Positions 40,098 through 42,818 of a stretch of DNA of 42,818 nucleotides are shown here, piece by piece. This DNA comes from Deferrisomatales bacterium (GTDB taxonomy: Bacteria; Desulfobacterota; Deferrisomatia; Deferrisomatales; JARGFW01): the NCBI GenBank assembly GCA_029211085.1, contig JARGFW010000016.1, positions 1-42,818 of the forward strand. Reading direction: 5' to 3'. The translations under genes and the position numbers were made by a program. Under the pieces are notes generated by a model. It was not told where the DNA came from, ran no database searches, and saw only the letters and a list, made by a program, of their open reading frames with translations. Position 1 is the first letter of the stretch; each line of letters begins with the position of its first letter.

Positions 40098-42017
40098 ATG
40101 CTTTCCAACGAACAGATGCTCGAGAACACCATTCCCCAGTTATTGCGCCGTCGTGTGCAGGAGAAGCCAGACCGCGTAGCGTTGCGCGAAAAGGATTTTG
40201 GGATCTGGCGTACCTGGTCTTGGCGTGAATACTACGATCTGGTGGAAAAGGCCGCTGCGGGCCTGGAGGCCATCGGCTTCGGCAAGGGCGATGTGCTGCC
40301 GCTGATCACCGACAACATCCCCGAAATGCTGGTGGTGGCGATCGGCGCCCAGGCCGTGGGTGGCATCTCGGCGGGAATCTATCAGACCAGCCTACCCCAC
40401 GAGATCGCCGGCATCCTCGAGTACATGGGTGCCACGGTGGTGTTCTGCCAGGACCAGGAACAGGTCGACAAACTCATCGAGGTGCGCGCCAAGATCCCGT
40501 CGGTCAAGAAGGTGATCTACGAGGACCCCCGCGGTATGCGCAACTACCGCCAGGACGACTGGTTCCTGCACATCGACGATCTCTACGAACTGGGAGCCAA
40601 GGCGCTGGCCGAGAACCCGCGGCGGGTGGACGCCCTGGTCGACCAGGGCAAACCCGACGATGTCTGCCATCTGTGCCTTACCTCCGGGACCACGGGCCTG
40701 CCCAAGGGCGCGTGCATGGTTCACCGCAACTACATCAACATGGGCATCCGCCTCACCGAGGTGGACCCCCTGGAGGAGAGTGACGAGTACGTGTCGTTCT
40801 TGCCGTTCGCGTGGATCGGCGAGCAGATGAACTCCTTCGGGGTCGCCCTGGCCCGTGGGTTCACCATCAACTTTCCAGAGTCGGTGGAGACGATGATGGC
40901 CGACCTGAAGGAGATCGGTCCCCACATGATGTTCGGGGCCCCGCGCATCTACGAAACCATCCGCTCCAACATCTGGCTGAAGATCGACGAGTCCTACTGG
41001 TTCAACCGCAAGGCCTACAGCTACTTCATGGGCGTGGGCGAGAAGGCCGCCCACTACAAGATGCATGGCGAAAAGATGCCGCTGGGGTTGGCGGTGAAGA
41101 GTTGGATCGGCCAGAAGCTGGTGCTGGACCCGCTGATCAACCAGATCGGCCTGTACCGGCTGCGCCGGGCCTACACGGGAGGCGCGGCCCTGGGCCCGGA
41201 GCTGTTCACCTTCTACCAGGCGATCGGTGTCAACCTGAAGCAGATCTACGGCCAGACCGAGATCACCGGCATCGCCTACGTGCACCGGGACGGCGACGTG
41301 CGTCCGGATACCGTAGGGGAACCCCTTCCGGGCACCGAGTGCATGATCTCGGAGGCGGGCGAGATCATGTCCAAGTCCGCTTCCGTTTGCGCCGGCTACT
41401 TCAAACTGCCCGAAGCCACCGAGGCGCTGGTCACCGACGGCTGGCTGCACTCCGGCGACGCCGGCTATATCGATGCGAACGGCCATCTGATCGTCATCGA
41501 TCGCCTGTCCGACGTGATGCACAACAACAACGGCGAGTTGTTCAGCCCCATGTTCCTGGAGAACAAGCTGAAGTTCAGCCCCTACATCAAGGAGGCGGTG
41601 ATCTTCGGGGACAAACAGGACTATGTGGCGGCGCTGATCAATATCGACCCGGTGATCGTCGGCAAGTGGGCCGAGGACCGGGGAATCTCGTTCACCACGT
41701 TCATGGACCTGTCCCAGCAGCCCAAGGTGGCGGAGCTGATCCGGGGGGAAGTGGCGAAGATCAACGGCAACGTGGAGAAAGACTACTTCCGCATCCACCG
41801 CTTCGCCATTCTCTACAAACTGTTGGACGTGGATGACGGGGAACTGACCAAGACCGGCAAGATCCGCCGCGAGTTCGTCAAGGACCGCTACAAGGAGCTG
41901 TTCATCGCCCTGTACGACGAAAGCGTGGCCACCAAACGGGTACAGGCGATCTACCAGTATCAGGACGGTCAGACCACCACCGTCGAGACGGATATGCAGT
42001 TCTATACGATGGCCTGA
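40098..42017 (+). CDS. Long-chain acyl-CoA synthetase (AMP-forming)
   Basis: A 639-residue ANL-superfamily ligase of the FAA1-like branch, making acyl-CoA from a carboxylic acid, ATP and CoA. The ATP-binding loop is LTSGTTGLPKGACMVH (about residue 195), the adenine-binding motif is YGQTEITG, and the hinge region is SGDAGYIDANGHLIVIDR, with a C-terminal TKTGKIRR holding the catalytic lysine. It lies between livG- and livH-type genes, a layout used where an ABC system imports an acid that is trapped as a CoA ester. The substrate is not evident; fatty or aromatic acids are possible. Confidence 0.92.
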   Translation: MLSNEQMLENTIPQLLRRRVQEKPDRVALREKDFGIWRTWSWREYYDLVEKAAAGLEAIGFGKGDVLPLITDNIPEMLVVAIGAQAVGGISAGIYQTSLPHEIAGILEYMGATVVFCQDQEQVDKLIEVRAKIPSVKKVIYEDPRGMRNYRQDDWFLHIDDLYELGAKALAENPRRVDALVDQGKPDDVCHLCLTSGTTGLPKGACMVHRNYINMGIRLTEVDPLEESDEYVSFLPFAWIGEQMNSFGVALARGFTINFPESVETMMADLKEIGPHMMFGAPRIYETIRSNIWLKIDESYWFNRKAYSYFMGVGEKAAHYKMHGEKMPLGLAVKSWIGQKLVLDPLINQIGLYRLRRAYTGGAALGPELFTFYQAIGVNLKQIYGQTEITGIAYVHRDGDVRPDTVGEPLPGTECMISEAGEIMSKSASVCAGYFKLPEATEALVTDGWLHSGDAGYIDANGHLIVIDRLSDVMHNNNGELFSPMFLENKLKFSPYIKEAVIFGDKQDYVAALINIDPVIVGKWAEDRGISFTTFMDLSQQPKVAELIRGEVAKINGNVEKDYFRIHRFAILYKLLDVDDGELTKTGKIRREFVKDRYKELFIALYDESVATKRVQAIYQYQDGQTTTVETDMQFYTMA

Positions 42018-42120
42018 CAGCCAGCAGTCCGGGACGATTGCGCAGGACCTACGGCCAGGCAGAGGCGAAATCGGGTTTTCCCGTTCACCGATCACTGATC
42101 ACGAATCACGGACTTCATTC

Positions 42121-42818
42121 ATGAGTTACTTCCTCCAACTTGTCGTCAGCGGCATCGTCGTAGGCTCCATCTACGCCCTGTCTGCCCTGGGCTTCGTGCT
42201 CATCTACAAATCCAGTCGGGTGCTCAACATCGCCCACGGCCAGATCATCGCCGGCGGGGCGTTCATCACCTACGCGCTGACGGTGTGGGCGGGAGTGCCC
42301 CTGGTGCTCTCCTTCTTCATCAGCATGGCGCTGACCTTCTTCCTGGCCATGGGGGTGGAGCGGGTGTTCCTGCGCCGGCTGATCGGTGAGCCGATCATTT
42401 CGGTGATCATGGTGACGATCGGCCTGATGTCGATTCTGGACGGCATCATCTACCTGACGCCGTTCGGCAGCGAAAACCTGTCGTTCCCGGATTTCTTTCC
42501 CAAGGAGCCGCTGGGCTTCGGCGGGGTGTCCATGTCCTGGACGCAGATGGTCGGGGTGGTGGTCACCGCCATCCTGATCGGGGGGCTTTCCTGGTTCTTC
42601 AAGAGGTCTACCATCGGCATCGCCATGCGGGCGGTGTCCGACGACCAGTTTGCCGCCATGTCGGTGGGCATCTCGGTGCCGAAGGTGTTCGGACTCGCCT
42701 GGGCCCTGGCCGGTCTCACTGCGGCAGCGGCGGGCGGTATCATCGGCAACATCACCGGGCTGAACTTCGAAACCCTGCACGCCTTCGGCATCATCGTGTT
42801 TCCCGTGGTGATCCTGGG
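42121..42818 (+). CDS. livH: Liv-type ABC transporter permease, cut by window end
   Basis: The first 232 codons of a LivH-type inner-membrane permease. The conserved start SYFLQLVVSGIVVGSIYALSALGFVLIYKSS and NIAHGQ are followed by several membrane helices, and the cytoplasmic coupling loop is FKRSTIGIAMRAVSDDQFAAMSVGI. The ATG at 42121 begins 103 bases after the ligase stop. With livG and presumably livM, a binding protein and livF beyond the window, it would form the uptake system. The gene is open at the right edge. Confidence 0.9.
   Translation, partial: MSYFLQLVVSGIVVGSIYALSALGFVLIYKSSRVLNIAHGQIIAGGAFITYALTVWAGVPLVLSFFISMALTFFLAMGVERVFLRRLIGEPIISVIMVTIGLMSILDGIIYLTPFGSENLSFPDFFPKEPLGFGGVSMSWTQMVGVVVTAILIGGLSWFFKRSTIGIAMRAVSDDQFAAMSVGISVPKVFGLAWALAGLTAAAAGGIIGNITGLNFETLHAFGIIVFPVVIL

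Overview
The window looks like chromosomal DNA of a high-G+C (about two-thirds G+C by eye) Gram-negative bacterium. It carries lipoprotein signals, a complete RND efflux system with an outer-membrane component, a periplasmic peptidoglycan hydrolase, periplasmic thiol oxidoreductases and topoisomerase IV genes of ParC/ParE type. Pseudomonadota (gamma-like) fits best; a Desulfobacterota-type lineage is also possible because of the NrpR-like regulator, the stand-alone FMN glutamate-synthase-like protein and the acyl-CoA ligase embedded in a Liv-type ABC operon. I cannot place it further. I see no rRNA, tRNA, CRISPR array, phage or intact insertion sequence.

Layout. 1-2.3 kb: a lower-G+C GNAT acetyltransferase, a frameshifted EamA/DMT transporter, a small membrane protein and a SpoIIAA-like (STAS-fold) protein. 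2.3-5.8 kb: a PDZ lipoprotein, HMG-CoA lyase, a secreted thioredoxin-like protein and a Sel1-repeat protein. 5.8-6.35 kb: an AT-rich island without a convincing gene. 6.35-11.2 kb (minus strand): parE, a 74-aa unknown gene and parC. 11.4-13.2 kb: a hemolysin III-type membrane protein, a candidate small RNA with a strong terminator, a cold-shock protein and a zinc-ribbon protein. 13.3-15.7 kb (minus): a VKOR-thioredoxin fusion and an M23 metallopeptidase. 15.7-20.9 kb: a possible nitrogen-metabolism neighbourhood with a PLP aminotransferase (possibly behind an attenuator-like leader), a 65-aa unknown protein, an FMN-binding glutamate-synthase-like protein and, divergent from it, a winged-helix/NrpR-domain regulator. 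21.1-27.8 kb: TetR regulator, membrane-fusion protein, RND pump and outer-membrane factor. 28-29.5 kb: a small membrane protein and a TlpA-like protein. 29.8-34.2 kb: a GGDEF protein divergent from a CheY-like receiver and a nucleotidyltransferase/phosphohexomutase fusion. 34.4-38.7 kb: a conserved unknown gene, class II fumarase and two coupled genes of unknown function. 39.3 kb to the end: livG-type ATPase, long-chain acyl-CoA ligase and livH-type permease, the last cut by the window edge.

The most interesting part is the 236-bp divergent region between the NrpR-like regulator and the glutamate-synthase-like gene. It holds two copies of one 16-bp near-palindrome in opposite orientation, with centres exactly 42 bp apart (four helical turns). 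With the unusual enzyme, which lacks a glutaminase domain and the usual FeS cysteines but has an N-terminal cysteine cluster, and its 65-aa partner, this looks like a compact, possibly undescribed nitrogen-responsive module. Secondary points are a sigma-28-like promoter in front of the GGDEF gene, a leader/terminator arrangement before the aminotransferase, a degenerate phosphohexomutase domain, and a candidate small RNA upstream of cspA.
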